Origin: Serratia inhibens
Lineage (GTDB): Bacteria > Pseudomonadota > Gammaproteobacteria > Enterobacterales > Enterobacteriaceae
Assembly (NCBI RefSeq): GCF_003591175.1
Contig: NZ_QYYG01000005.1
Coordinates: forward strand, 1 to 64,000
Direction: 5' to 3'
DNA: 64,000 bases
A program made the translations under genes and the position numbers. This document shows positions 1-8,215 of this stretch, in pieces (positions within the stretch are counted from its first letter, which is position 1; the number at the start of each line of letters is the position of its first letter). Below the pieces are notes generated by a model. That model saw only the letters and a program-made list of their open reading frames with translations. It was not told where the DNA came from and ran no database searches.

Positions 1-2
1 TT

Positions 3-122
3 TGCCTGGCGGCAATAGCGCGGTGGTCCCACCTGACCCCATGCCGAACTCAGAAGTGAAACGCCGTAGCGCCGATGGTAGTGTGGGGTCTCCCCATGCG
101 AGAGTAGGACACTGCCAGGCAT
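3..122 (+). rRNA. rrf: 5S ribosomal RNA
   Basis: The 120-nt stretch starts with TGCCTGGCGG and ends with CTGCCAGGCAT, the complementary ends of enterobacterial 5S rRNA, and matches E. coli 5S almost throughout as remembered. It is the last rRNA of an rrn operon whose 16S and 23S genes must lie upstream of the window. The tRNA-Asp just downstream is the usual distal tRNA of the E. coli rrnH-type operon. Confidence 0.97.
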
Positions 123-215
123 CAAATAAACGTTATCAGTATGACACCTGGTAATGAGCAGGATCGCCAAGCGCGGTTTTGCCTGCATCGAAAGATGCAA
201 CGTAAAAGAATCGGT

Positions 216-292
216 GGAGCGGTAGTTCAGTTGGTTAGAATACCTGCCTGTCACGCAGGGGGTCGCGGGTTCGAGCCCCGTCCGTTCCGCCA
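216..292 (+). tRNA. aspU: tRNA-Asp (GUC), rrn-distal copy (aspU position)
   Basis: This 77-nt cloverleaf has acceptor stem GGAGCGG/CCGTTCC, anticodon GTC at 250-252 within the CCTGC...GCAGG anticodon arm, T-loop GGTTCGAGCCC and an encoded CCA end. It is probably cotranscribed with the upstream 5S rRNA. It is identical over all 77 nt to the tRNA-Asp at 23344-23420. In E. coli the next gene is dkgB; here a lipoprotein gene and the aryl polyene operon come between. Confidence 0.97.
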
Positions 293-301
293 CTTATTGA
301 T

Positions 302-331
302 AAGCCCTGAGTTTCTGACTCAGGGCTTTTT
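302..331 (+). terminator. Rho-independent terminator of the rrn/tRNA-Asp operon
   Basis: An 11-bp perfect stem, AAGCCCTGAGT pairing with ACTCAGGGCTT around a 5-nt loop, is followed directly by TTT. It lies 9 nt past the tRNA CCA end. The same stem sequence recurs after the second tRNA-Asp. Confidence 0.9.
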
Positions 332-439
332 CATATTGAAAATTTACTATGGATGAGCATGTCGCCGTGTGATTTCTGCGGTGGAAGGCGACCATTCATA
401 AATAATTGTCTGAATTTAATACCAATATAAAGAATAATA

Positions 440-467
440 TACCCGACATCATTATTTTTGCCGGGTA
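440..467 (-). terminator. Possible weak terminator after the lipoprotein gene
   Basis: TACCCG and CGGGTA form a 6-bp stem with a long AT-rich loop, 16 nt past the stop codon of the leftward lipoprotein gene and followed on the minus strand by an AT-rich tract. The large loop makes it a weak candidate. Confidence 0.3.
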
Positions 468-483
468 ATGTACTTGCCGAGTA

Positions 484-873
484 TTATTTAATATTCTGAC
501 GCGCCAGTTCTAACTGAATATCCTTATTCAAATTAGCCACCCAGCGATTATAGTTTGAGTGAATATTACCCTCTTTGGCATCCATATTACTGCTGCCAAT
601 ATACTTAATCTGGTAATTATTTGCATTGTAAGTGATGCGAATGTCGGCACTGTGGCCGCGCAGCAATATTTTTCCATCGATCATGCCTTCACTGGTCGGG
701 TTCATGATCCAGCCACGGTTAAGCCCGGCGTAGAGAATAGCCTGACGTACCTGAACTTCGTTGTGATTGCCGGCAATGCTTTGGTTGATGTTTTGCACCG
801 GAGCGGTACCTGCACAGCCGCTAGCCAGAGCTGCGACGAATACGCCAGTTAAAATGAGTTTTAAGGGGTTCAT
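484..873 (-). CDS. Putative lipoprotein of unknown function
   Basis: A 129-residue protein with a lipoprotein signal: positive N-terminus, hydrophobic stretch and lipobox ASGC with the modified cysteine at about residue 20. Residue +2 after the cysteine is Ala, so outer-membrane sorting is expected. The mature part is small, with a Gln/Asn-rich linker and a mixed alpha/beta-looking body containing IRITYNANNYQIKYIG. I do not recognise the family. The start has a good ribosome site (AGGGAAAAGAG). It stands alone on the minus strand between the rRNA operon and the divergent aryl polyene operon, so it may be separately acquired or share control with the operon; neither can be shown here. Confidence 0.75.
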   Translation of the reverse strand: MNPLKLILTGVFVAALASGCAGTAPVQNINQSIAGNHNEVQVRQAILYAGLNRGWIMNPTSEGMIDGKILLRGHSADIRITYNANNYQIKYIGSSNMDAKEGNIHSNYNRWVANLNKDIQLELARQNIK

Positions 874-913
874 ACTCTTTTCCCTGAGTGATAGTAAATA
901 AGAAATGTATTAG

Positions 914-925
914 CCATACGTATGG
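914..925. promoter_or_regulatory. 12-bp perfect palindrome in the lipoprotein/ape intergenic region
   Basis: CCATACGTATGG is a perfect inverted repeat 40 nt upstream of the lipoprotein start and about 160 nt upstream of the proposed ape promoter. It could be an operator. No regulator gene lies beside it. Confidence 0.3.
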
Positions 926-1088
926 TGTTATGTACGGCCTCCCTTCATTAAGATACCCCCAAGCACCTTTTTCGACAAATATTGATGCTTTTCATCGTGA
1001 TAATTTTCACGCGGCTCAAGTCTCTCTATGTTATGTTTATAAATAAACCTAATGATTTAATCGAATATTCCGAGCAAAAATAGGAATT

Positions 1089-1118
1089 TTGCGCATGCAT
1101 TCTGTGGTCAAATATAAT
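1089..1118 (+). promoter_or_regulatory. Candidate sigma-70 promoter of the aryl polyene operon
   Basis: TTGCGC and a perfect TATAAT are separated by 18 bp, placing transcription start near 1125, some 45 nt upstream of apeC. The gap from 874 to 1170 is AT-rich, contains no ORF on either strand that looks coding, and must hold the promoters for both divergent units. Confidence 0.5.
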
Positions 1119-1170
1119 AAATTTACGCACGGAATTTTTCTGACCTGTAATAGCACTAATGGCGGGCGGC

Positions 1171-1875
1171 ATGAATATACTCAGTTGGTGGGCAATGGCT
1201 CCCGATCGTGGAACGCGTGAAGCATGGCGCCAGTGGGCTACAGATAAGCATCCTGCCGCTGAATGTCAGGGGGCGTTGCCAGGCTGTTCTCATATCCCCA
1301 TGATGTCGCTACGCCGGATGAGTATTGGAACGCGGTTGGCCGTAGAGAGCGGGCTAATCTTGTTAAACGACCATCAGGCGGATATGGCTATCTTTACCAG
1401 CCGTCACGGTGAGCTGGAGCGTACGCAAAAAATTCTGCGGCATCTGCATCAGGAACAGCCATTGTCACCCACGGATTTCGCGATGTCGGTGCACAACACC
1501 GCAGCGGGGTGGTTGACCATTACGGCGAATAATACTTTGCCAGCCACCTCACTGGCGGCCGGTGAAGACAGCTTTCAACAGGGAATGATTGAAGCCCAGG
1601 CAGTGTTGGCTACCGGCAGTGCCGAGCGGGTGCTATTAGTTGATTTCGACGGTATTGTGCCGGAGGTTTACCAACCCTTTGTCCCGGCTAATCCTTTTCC
1701 CTATGCGGTCGCGCTGCTGCTCGAAGGCGCTGGTTCATTGAATTGCCGTGCGGTAGCGCCTGTTGCGGATCTTTGTAAGGAACCGCAGAGCCTGTCGTTT
1801 TTGCGTGGATGGCTTGGCTCAGATACGGAGTTCGCGGTGCCGGGCCCGCAGCATGGCTGGATGTGGGGGCGCTGA
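1171..1875 (+). CDS. apeC: Beta-ketoacyl synthase-like protein (chain length factor of aryl polyene synthesis)
   Basis: This about 234-residue protein resembles only the N-terminal half of a ketosynthase. Where a ketosynthase has the TAC(S)S nucleophile region it reads TSLAAGEDSFQQG, without the catalytic cysteine. That fits the chain-length-factor partner that pairs with a catalytic ketosynthase (ApeO in characterised aryl polyene systems). I prefer ATG 1171 (MNILSWW) over ATG 1159 because a purine-rich GGCGGGC precedes it at good distance. It opens the 16-gene operon, and its stop overlaps the apeD start (TGATG). Symbols apeC-apeR are assigned from gene order as remembered for the E. coli CFT073/Xenorhabdus clusters. 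Confidence 0.8.
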   Translation: MNILSWWAMAPDRGTREAWRQWATDKHPAAECQGALPGCSHIPMMSLRRMSIGTRLAVESGLILLNDHQADMAIFTSRHGELERTQKILRHLHQEQPLSPTDFAMSVHNTAAGWLTITANNTLPATSLAAGEDSFQQGMIEAQAVLATGSAERVLLVDFDGIVPEVYQPFVPANPFPYAVALLLEGAGSLNCRAVAPVADLCKEPQSLSFLRGWLGSDTEFAVPGPQHGWMWGR

Positions 1876-2693
1876 TGGCTACGGTTGTTCCTGCTGAACA
1901 AACCCTCAAACCATCCTCATGGCTGAACCGTTGTTGGCGGGTTATCGCCACCGGTTTATGTTTTTCGCTTTTTGGCCTCGGCGGGCTGTTGCTGTCCGGC
2001 ATCTGGTTTAACCTGATGCGTCTGGCGGTGCGCGATCCTGCGCGTCGCAGTCGCCTGACGCAGAGTTCGATCCGAATCAGCTTTCGCTTTTTTCTGGCGA
2101 CTACCCGGTTTTTTGGCGTACTGGATTATCGTTTCGACGGTGCCGAGCGTCTCAAAGAGGATCGCGGTTGTCTGGTGATCGCCAATCATCCCAGCCTGCT
2201 GGATTATGTGTTGCTGGCTTCGCGTATGCCACGCTGCGACTGCATCGTTAAAGAGGCCTTGTTGAATAATGTGTTTGTCAGCGGCGTGATAAAGGCGGCG
2301 GGCTACCTGGCCAATGCGGAGTCGGATCGTTTGCTGGAACAATGCCGGCAGCGCCTGGCTAGCGGCGGTACTATTCTTATTTTTCCTGAGGGGACTCGCA
2401 CTACGCCAGGCAAGGCGCTCGCATTGCAGAGAGGGGCGGCCAATATTGCGCTGCGCAGCCAGTGTGATATTCGGGTGGTGCAAATTCACTGTCGTCCGCC
2501 CATGCTGACGAAGCAGGGGAAATGGTATAACATTCCGCCGATAAAACCTCAGTTCCATATTACCGTTCAGGATAAGATCGAAACCCGCACCTTTATTCGT
2601 GTGGATGACGTTTCTCCCGCCCTTGCGGCAAGAAGATTAACCCAGCATTTAACTGACGCTTTACAGTCAGATTCTATAAATAATGAGAAATAG
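1875..2693 (+). CDS. apeD: Lysophospholipid/1-acylglycerol-phosphate-type acyltransferase
   Basis: A 272-residue membrane-associated acyltransferase (PlsC-like). A hydrophobic segment near residues 20-45 is followed by the NHPSLLD box (HX4D catalytic motif) and the FPEGTR substrate box. In aryl polyene clusters this enzyme is thought to help attach the polyene acyl chain to a lipid anchor; that role is family inference. The ATG at 1875 overlaps the apeC stop and has GTGGGGGC upstream; a longer frame from 1809 would overlap apeC by 67 nt and is rejected. Confidence 0.85.
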   Translation: MATVVPAEQTLKPSSWLNRCWRVIATGLCFSLFGLGGLLLSGIWFNLMRLAVRDPARRSRLTQSSIRISFRFFLATTRFFGVLDYRFDGAERLKEDRGCLVIANHPSLLDYVLLASRMPRCDCIVKEALLNNVFVSGVIKAAGYLANAESDRLLEQCRQRLASGGTILIFPEGTRTTPGKALALQRGAANIALRSQCDIRVVQIHCRPPMLTKQGKWYNIPPIKPQFHITVQDKIETRTFIRVDDVSPALAARRLTQHLTDALQSDSINNEK

Positions 2694-2697
2694 TGGA

Positions 2698-2958
2698 ATG
2701 AATTTATTGAGCACCGAAATCAAGCAATTGATCATTGATACGCTCAATCTTGAAGGTATGACGCCGGAGGAGATTGACGCCGAAGCACCGCTGTTTGGTG
2801 ATGGGCTGGGCCTGGACTCTATCGATGCGTTGGAATTGGGTCTGGCATTAAAGAACCGTTATGGCGTGGTGCTGTCAGCTGAAAGCGAAGACATGCGCCA
2901 ACATTTTTATTCCGTGGAAACGCTGGCGAAGTTTGTTTCTGCACTGCGTAGCAAATAA
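2698..2958 (+). CDS. apeE: Acyl carrier protein
   Basis: An 86-residue acidic acyl carrier protein. The phosphopantetheine attachment serine lies in LGLDSIDALEL. It follows apeD by 4 nt. With ApeF it is one of two carriers in the operon; in characterised systems one carries the growing polyene and the other probably a loading intermediate. An in-frame ATG at 2683 would overlap apeD; 2698 is preferred. Confidence 0.92.
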   Translation: MNLLSTEIKQLIIDTLNLEGMTPEEIDAEAPLFGDGLGLDSIDALELGLALKNRYGVVLSAESEDMRQHFYSVETLAKFVSALRSK

Positions 2959-2967
2959 GAGGTTTTC

Positions 2968-3219
2968 ATGGATAAACAAGATATTTACCTGCAAATTCAG
3001 GCGCTGCTGGTCAAGCTGTTTGAACTGGATGCTGATGATATCAAACCGGAATCCCGCCTTTACGAAGAGCTGGAACTGGATAGCATTGATGCGGTAGATC
3101 TGGTGGTGCATCTGCAGAAAACGACCGGCAAGAAGATTAAGCCGGAAATGTTCAAGTCGGTGCGCACCGTGCAGGACGTGGTTGACGCTATCGATGAACT
3201 GCTGAAATCAGACAGTTAA
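2968..3219 (+). CDS. apeF: Acyl carrier protein
   Basis: An 83-residue acyl carrier protein, acidic and helical, with the attachment serine in LELDSIDAVDL. AAGAGG precedes the ATG. It lies 9 nt downstream of apeE and is clearly a diverged paralogue. Both carriers need a phosphopantetheinyl transferase, which the operon does not supply, so a housekeeping enzyme encoded elsewhere is required. Confidence 0.92.
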   Translation: MDKQDIYLQIQALLVKLFELDADDIKPESRLYEELELDSIDAVDLVVHLQKTTGKKIKPEMFKSVRTVQDVVDAIDELLKSDS

Positions 3220-3234
3220 CGCTGTGGCGATAAG

Positions 3235-3819
3235 GTGAAGACAGCTTCCTGGCTGAACCCTGTTTTACGGTTGCTTCAGGTCGCGACATGGCTGGTTCTG
3301 CTGCTATACCCGCTGGCGGTTTGGGTTGGCCTGACTCGCTGGGGAACCACAATCCTGGCGCCGTTGTTGGCGGCGGTATTTACCTTACGCCTGCTGATGT
3401 TGCGCGGAAAACTGCGTCAACAGATGTGGCTGGGCAAGGCGTTAGCCGGGGTCGGTATCCTGCTGGCACTCACCAGTTGGGGGTTGAAGCAGACTCACTG
3501 GCTGCTGTATTACCCGGTGCTGGTCAACATTTTACTGCTTTTGCTGTTTGTCTACTCCCTGTTTGCTCCACCCACGGTGGTGGAGCGGCTGGCACGAATT
3601 ACCGAACCGCAATTGGATGCCGCCGGCGTGGCTTATACCCAACGGGTGACTCAGGTCTGGTGCGGGTTCTTTATTGTTAATGGCGCAATAGCGCTGGCAA
3701 CCTGTCTGTCAGGCGATATAGCGCTCTGGACACTGTATAACGGCGGCATCAGTTATCTGCTGATGGGGGCATTAATGGGTATTGAATGGATAGTCAGGAA
3801 AAGGATCCGGCGCACCTGA
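3235..3819 (+). CDS. apeG: Integral membrane protein of the aryl polyene cluster
   Basis: A 194-residue very hydrophobic protein with about five or six predicted membrane segments and an Arg/Lys-rich C-terminus. No catalytic motif is visible. The position between the ACP and ligase genes matches the conserved membrane protein of aryl polyene clusters, whose biochemical role is not established as far as I know. The start is GTG at 3235, 15 nt after apeF. Confidence 0.8.
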   Translation: MKTASWLNPVLRLLQVATWLVLLLYPLAVWVGLTRWGTTILAPLLAAVFTLRLLMLRGKLRQQMWLGKALAGVGILLALTSWGLKQTHWLLYYPVLVNILLLLLFVYSLFAPPTVVERLARITEPQLDAAGVAYTQRVTQVWCGFFIVNGAIALATCLSGDIALWTLYNGGISYLLMGALMGIEWIVRKRIRRT

Positions 3820-3827
3820 GTTTGCCG

Positions 3828-5159
3828 ATGAGCCAGTGGCTCAGCGCGGAGCGGGACGATTCCCTGCTTATTGCCTGGCGTGGCCCGCAGGCACTGCGTC
3901 TTGGCCAATTCCGTCGCGATGTCGCCGCTCTGGCCGCAAGATTGGCCGTCAGGGAAGAACGACGTTGGGCGTTGTGTTTTGATGATAGTTATCGTTTTGC
4001 CGTTGCCTGGCTGGCATCGCTTTATGCCGCCAGATTGCCGGTGATCTTCGGTCACCAGCGTGAAGCTATCCTCAAAGAGCAGCGGGCGGATTACGACGCT
4101 TTGCTGACCGATTTTCCCCTCGATCCCGGTACGCCGGTTCTGAGCGTGGCAGAGGGATCTGTTGTGGATATCCCTCTACCCATCTGGCCGCAGGATCCCC
4201 GATTTATTCTTTATACCTCAGGTTCGACCGGCCAGCCGCAGGCGGTAATCAAATCTGTCGCCTGCATGGATCGCGAGAGCGAGCTGTTGGCAGCCGAGTG
4301 GGGCGAAGTCTTTCAGGGTTGCAGCGTGGCGGCATCGGTATCTCATCAGCATATGTATGGCCTGAGCTTTCGCCTGTTCCTGCCGCTGGCGCTCGGCCTG
4401 CCTTTTGATGCGCAACTGACGGAATATCATGAGCAACTGATTGCCAGACATCAGGGACGGCGTCTGATTTTTGTCAGCAGCCCGGCGTGGCTTAAACGTT
4501 TGGATAACCGGTTGGCGCTTTCAGCCTGTGCCCAGGTGTTTTCCGCCGGTGGCCCGTTAACCTTTGCCGAAGCGCAGCTTGCCCGGCAAATGCTGAAGAC
4601 GTTGCCGCTGGAGATTTACGGCACCACCGAAACCGGCATGCTGGCATGGCGCAGGCAAACCGAGGAGGCTGCGTTGTGGCAACTGTTTGCTTCCATTGGG
4701 CTAAGGGTTAATTCGGATAATAGTGTCAACGTAGCCTCACCGCTGATACCTGATAGTGGTGAAGCGGCGCTGAGCGATATCATTCAACTCGCGCCGAATG
4801 GCCGGCTGTTTCAGTTGAATGGCCGTGCCGACCGGATTATCAAGGTAGAAGAGAAACGTCTGTCGCTGACGGAAATTGAGCGGCGCCTGAAAGCCTTGCC
4901 GGAGATCGCCGATGCCGCGGTGTTGCCACTCCAGCAAAGAGGGCGAACCTTGCTGGCTGCGGCGATAGTGCTTTCCCCGCACGGTGAAATTCGCCGGCAA
5001 AGCATGTCCGAAGGGGCTTTCACCCGGGAACTCCGCCAGGCTCTGCGTAGCTGGCTGGAGCCGGTGGCGTTGCCGCGCAGTTGGCGCATTATTGATGTCA
5101 TCCCGCTTAACCCGCAGGGCAAGCGCGCCTATGCCGAACTACAGGAGCTGTTTTTATGA
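3828..5159 (+). CDS. apeH: AMP-dependent acyl/aryl ligase of aryl polyene synthesis
   Basis: About 443 residues of the ANL adenylating family. The P-loop-like motif YTSGSTGQPQAVIK, the motif YGTTETG, and the hinge region GRADRIIKVEEKRLS are present, as is the C-terminal lysine in PLNPQGKRAY. In characterised systems this enzyme activates the aryl starter (4-hydroxybenzoate/coumarate type) and loads it on an ACP. I prefer the ATG at 3828 (MSQWLSAERDD), 8 nt after the apeG stop; ATG 3786 is in frame but overlaps apeG by 34 nt. Confidence 0.85.
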   Translation: MSQWLSAERDDSLLIAWRGPQALRLGQFRRDVAALAARLAVREERRWALCFDDSYRFAVAWLASLYAARLPVIFGHQREAILKEQRADYDALLTDFPLDPGTPVLSVAEGSVVDIPLPIWPQDPRFILYTSGSTGQPQAVIKSVACMDRESELLAAEWGEVFQGCSVAASVSHQHMYGLSFRLFLPLALGLPFDAQLTEYHEQLIARHQGRRLIFVSSPAWLKRLDNRLALSACAQVFSAGGPLTFAEAQLARQMLKTLPLEIYGTTETGMLAWRRQTEEAALWQLFASIGLRVNSDNSVNVASPLIPDSGEAALSDIIQLAPNGRLFQLNGRADRIIKVEEKRLSLTEIERRLKALPEIADAAVLPLQQRGRTLLAAAIVLSPHGEIRRQSMSEGAFTRELRQALRSWLEPVALPRSWRIIDVIPLNPQGKRAYAELQELFL

Positions 5160-5500
5160 TGCAACCTGAGGTACTGCAACAGCAGGTGAGCGATGCGACC
5201 CACGCCAGCCTGCTATTGCGTCTGCCCGCCGAACTGTTTTGGTTTCGCGGCCATTTTCCTGAGCAGCCGATCCTGCCCGGTGTGGCCCAAGTAAACTGGG
5301 CGATGCAGTATGCGCATCAGCTATTGGGTATCGAGGCGGCGTTCAAAGGCATCGAAGTCGTCAAGTTTCAGCAACCCTTGTTACCGGGGCAGACTTTGTC
5401 GCTGCTGCTTGAATGGCAACCGGCGCGCCACAAACTTTTGTTCAGTTATCGCCTCGGTGAGGCTACCGCCAGCAGCGGTAAGATTTCGTTATGCCAGTGA
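5156..5500 (+). CDS. apeI: 3-hydroxyacyl-ACP dehydratase (hotdog fold)
   Basis: A 114-residue FabZ/FabA-like protein. The typical run FWFRGHFPEQPILPGV contains the catalytic-type His and the ILPG turn. It would dehydrate the 3-hydroxyacyl intermediate and so make each double bond of the polyene, probably with ApeP. The start overlaps the apeH stop (ATGA), indicating coupled translation. Confidence 0.88.
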   Translation: MMQPEVLQQQVSDATHASLLLRLPAELFWFRGHFPEQPILPGVAQVNWAMQYAHQLLGIEAAFKGIEVVKFQQPLLPGQTLSLLLEWQPARHKLLFSYRLGEATASSGKISLCQ

Positions 5501-7188
5501 TCGCACCGTTCTCCCCCTGCATTGTTATCCCCTGTTTCAATCATGGGCAGATGATGGCCGATGTGCTGGCCTCGCTGGCCGGTTATGGTCTGCCGTGCCT
5601 GGTGGTGGATGATGGCAGCGCTGCCGGCACCGCCGATGAATTGCAACGGTTGGCGGCCGGGTTGCCCTGGGTTCAATTGCTGCGGCTGGAGCAAAATCAG
5701 GGCAAAGGCGCAGCGGTGATCGCCGGGCTGCAATTGGCGCACAACCAGGGATACAGTCACGCTCTGCAGGTGGATGCCGACGGCCAGCATCAACTGAGCG
5801 ATATTCCGGACATGATTGCCGAAGCGCGCGCTCACCCCGATTGTTTGATTTCCGGTCAACCGGTCTACGACAGCTCGGTACCGAAGGCGCGGCTGTATGG
5901 CCGCTATGTCACTCACGTATGGGTGTGGATAGAAACCCTGTCGCTGTCGCTGAAAGACAGCATGTGCGGTTTTCGCGTCTACCCGGTGGAGCCGACGCTG
6001 ACACTGGCGGCAAGTCATCCGCTCGGCAAGCGCATGGATTTCGATACCGAGGTGATGGTCAGGCTGTACTGGCAAGGCGTGCCAAGCCGCTTTCTGCCGA
6101 CGCGCGTCACCTATCCAGCCGACGGCGTCTCCCATTTTGATGCGCTGCGCGACAACCTGCGTATTTCCTGGATGCACACCCGTTTGTTTTTCGGCATGTT
6201 GCCGCGTATTCCACGTCTGCTGTGCCGCAAGCCGGCTAATTCATTGCACTGGTCGGCAACCGAAGAACGCCATGGCCTGTGGGGCATCCGGCTCATGCTG
6301 CAGGTTTACCGGCTATTTGGCCGCCGGGCATTTCAACTGCTGCTATACCCGGTGATTGGCTATTTCTGGCTGACCGGCCGTGCTCAGCGCAAGGCATCAC
6401 GCGACTATCTGCAACGCTTGCAAGAGTTTGCACAGGGCAGGCAACAAGCTTTGCCCGCACCGCTAAACAGTTTTCGTCACTTTATGCGCTTCGGCGATGC
6501 GATGCTCGATAAGCTGTCAAGCTGGCGTGGGGAACTGCATGACATTCGTTTGGTGGATCGCGCCGGCTGCGAACGGCAGATCGCTTCCGGCAAAGGCACG
6601 CTGATCCTGGCTTCACACCTGGGGGATATTGAGTCGTGTCGTGCGCTGGGTGAGCTGGATTCGAACGTTAAGGTCAATGCCCTGGTGTTTACCGAACATG
6701 CCGAGCGCTTCAACCAGGTGATGAAAGAGGTGAACCCGCGTGCCAATCTGAATCTGATTCAGGTCACTTCGTTGGGGCCGGAAACGGCCATGCGTCTGCA
6801 AGACAAGCTCAACGCCGGTGAATGGGTGGCGATTGTCGGCGATCGCACCTCAGCCGGAAAGCATCAGCGTGGCGAGCAGCCGCGCGTGGTCTGGAGCCAT
6901 TTCCTCGGCAAGCTGGCACCTTTTCCGCAGGGGCCGTTCGTCCTGGCCGCCGCGCTGCGCTGCCCGGTATTTCTGATGTTCGGCCTCAAGCAACAGGGGC
7001 GGCTGAACGTTTATTTCGAACCCTTTTCCGATCCGCTGCTATTACCCCGCGCTCAGCGCCGGCAGGCATTGCAGCAGGCGGTAGATAGCTATGCCGCGCG
7101 GCTCGAGCACTATTGCCTGTTGGCACCGCTCGACTGGTTCAATTTTTTCGATTTCTGGCAGTTGGCGGCACAGGAGCCTGAGACATGA
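5491..7188 (+). CDS. apeJ: Glycosyltransferase family 2 / lipid A-type acyltransferase fusion
   Basis: A 565-residue two-domain protein. Residues about 8-240 are a GT2 (dolichol-phosphate mannosyltransferase-like) domain with IVIPCFNHG, a VVDDG motif and VDADGQHQ. After a linker with hydrophobic segments, residues about 325-560 are an HtrB/LpxL-like acyltransferase with the HLGDIESCR box. The fusion suggests one protein that both glycosylates and acylates the lipid or sugar anchor of the polyene. It overlaps apeI by 10 nt and apeK by 4 nt. This fusion is, to my memory, usual in proteobacterial aryl polyene clusters. Confidence 0.87.
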   Translation: MPVIAPFSPCIVIPCFNHGQMMADVLASLAGYGLPCLVVDDGSAAGTADELQRLAAGLPWVQLLRLEQNQGKGAAVIAGLQLAHNQGYSHALQVDADGQHQLSDIPDMIAEARAHPDCLISGQPVYDSSVPKARLYGRYVTHVWVWIETLSLSLKDSMCGFRVYPVEPTLTLAASHPLGKRMDFDTEVMVRLYWQGVPSRFLPTRVTYPADGVSHFDALRDNLRISWMHTRLFFGMLPRIPRLLCRKPANSLHWSATEERHGLWGIRLMLQVYRLFGRRAFQLLLYPVIGYFWLTGRAQRKASRDYLQRLQEFAQGRQQALPAPLNSFRHFMRFGDAMLDKLSSWRGELHDIRLVDRAGCERQIASGKGTLILASHLGDIESCRALGELDSNVKVNALVFTEHAERFNQVMKEVNPRANLNLIQVTSLGPETAMRLQDKLNAGEWVAIVGDRTSAGKHQRGEQPRVVWSHFLGKLAPFPQGPFVLAAALRCPVFLMFGLKQQGRLNVYFEPFSDPLLLPRAQRRQALQQAVDSYAARLEHYCLLAPLDWFNFFDFWQLAAQEPET

Positions 7189-7613
7189 AGCTAACAGAAG
7201 ATCCGCGTTTTTCCACCCGGATTGAGATGACTATCCCGTTCCATGATACCGACGCCATGGGCGTGGTGTGGCACGGCAACTACTTTCGCTATTTTGAGAT
7301 CGCGCGCGAAGCCTTGCTGAAGCAGTTCAATTACGGTTATCGCCAGATGCAGGCTTCGGGTTATGTTTGGCCGATCGTGGATACGCGGGTGAAATACATT
7401 GCGCCGGTGCTGTTTGAGCAACGGATCATCGTCTGCGCTGAACTGGAAGAGTATGAGAATCGCCTGCGCATTGGTTACCGCATCCTCGATGCGCAAAGCG
7501 GCAAAACCACCACCCGTGGGCACAGTATCCAGGTGGCGGTGGATGCCGAAAGCAAAGAGATGTGCTTTGTGTCGCCGCAAATACTGTTGGATAACATCGG
7601 GAGTGAGCAATGA
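7185..7613 (+). CDS. apeK: Acyl-CoA/ACP thioesterase (4HBT, hotdog fold)
   Basis: A 142-residue single hotdog domain. FHDTDAMGVVWHGNYFRYFE is the signature of the 4-hydroxybenzoyl-CoA thioesterase family, with the catalytic Asp in the DTD stretch. In the aryl polyene pathway it is expected to hydrolyse an acyl-ACP, either off-loading or clearing stalled chains. ATGA overlap with the apeJ stop. Confidence 0.87.
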   Translation: MKLTEDPRFSTRIEMTIPFHDTDAMGVVWHGNYFRYFEIAREALLKQFNYGYRQMQASGYVWPIVDTRVKYIAPVLFEQRIIVCAELEEYENRLRIGYRILDAQSGKTTTRGHSIQVAVDAESKEMCFVSPQILLDNIGSEQ

Positions 7614-8215
7614 AAGGCTGGTTATTGATGGTCGTCACCTTGTTCAGCCTGAGCGCCCAAGCGGTCACGCTGGCGGAGTTGCAGCAGCGCTTCAGCCAAC
7701 AACCGGTCTTGCGTGCCGAGTTCGAGCAACAGCGCAGTATCAGCGGCATGGATAAACCGCTGAAATCGAGCGGTGAATTGCTGATTTCTCAGCAAAAAGG
7801 GCTGTGGTGGGCGCAGCAAAAACCTTTCCCGCTGACCTTGCTGCTGGATGATAAACGCATGGTGCAAACTTTGGCCGGCCAGCCCCCGCAGGTGGTGACG
7901 GCGGATAATAACCCGCAGATGTTCCAGTTTAACCACCTGCTGACCGCGTTGTTCCACGCCGATAGTCAGGCGCTGGAGCAAAACTTTGCCTTGCAGTTCA
8001 GCGATCTCGGGCACAACAAATGGCGGCTGGTACTGACGCCAAAAACCACGCCGCTCGACCGTTTGTTCAAACGCATTACGCTCAACGGAGAGCAATTCCT
8101 GGAAACCATTGATATCGACGATATGCAAAGCGATGCCACGCACATTCGCTTCTTTAATCAACGTACGGCGCCGCAGGCATTGACCCTTGATGAGCAACAG
8201 CGCTTTGCGTCCTGA
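7610..8215 (+). CDS. apeL: LolA-like outer-membrane carrier protein
   Basis: A 201-residue exported protein. A cleavable signal peptide (KGWLLMVVTLFSLSAQA, cut at about residue 19) precedes a LolA-like domain. The beginning AELQQRFSQQPVLRAEFEQQ and the later GLWWAQQKPFP strand are typical. It probably shuttles the lipid-like polyene across the periplasm, in concert with the ApeM exporter and ApeN lipoprotein. The start overlaps the apeK stop (ATGA). Confidence 0.85.
   Translation: MKGWLLMVVTLFSLSAQAVTLAELQQRFSQQPVLRAEFEQQRSISGMDKPLKSSGELLISQQKGLWWAQQKPFPLTLLLDDKRMVQTLAGQPPQVVTADNNPQMFQFNHLLTALFHADSQALEQNFALQFSDLGHNKWRLVLTPKTTPLDRLFKRITLNGEQFLETIDIDDMQSDATHIRFFNQRTAPQALTLDEQQRFAS

Noticed and set aside
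293-1158. Integrase or attachment-site repeat after the first tRNA-Asp
   Set aside because: No integrase-like ORF and no partial tRNA 3' end could be found by eye in this interval or at the apeR-dkgB junction.
5446-6177. 243-residue open frame antisense to apeJ
   Set aside because: Lies over the conserved GT2 domain on the other strand; no family resemblance.
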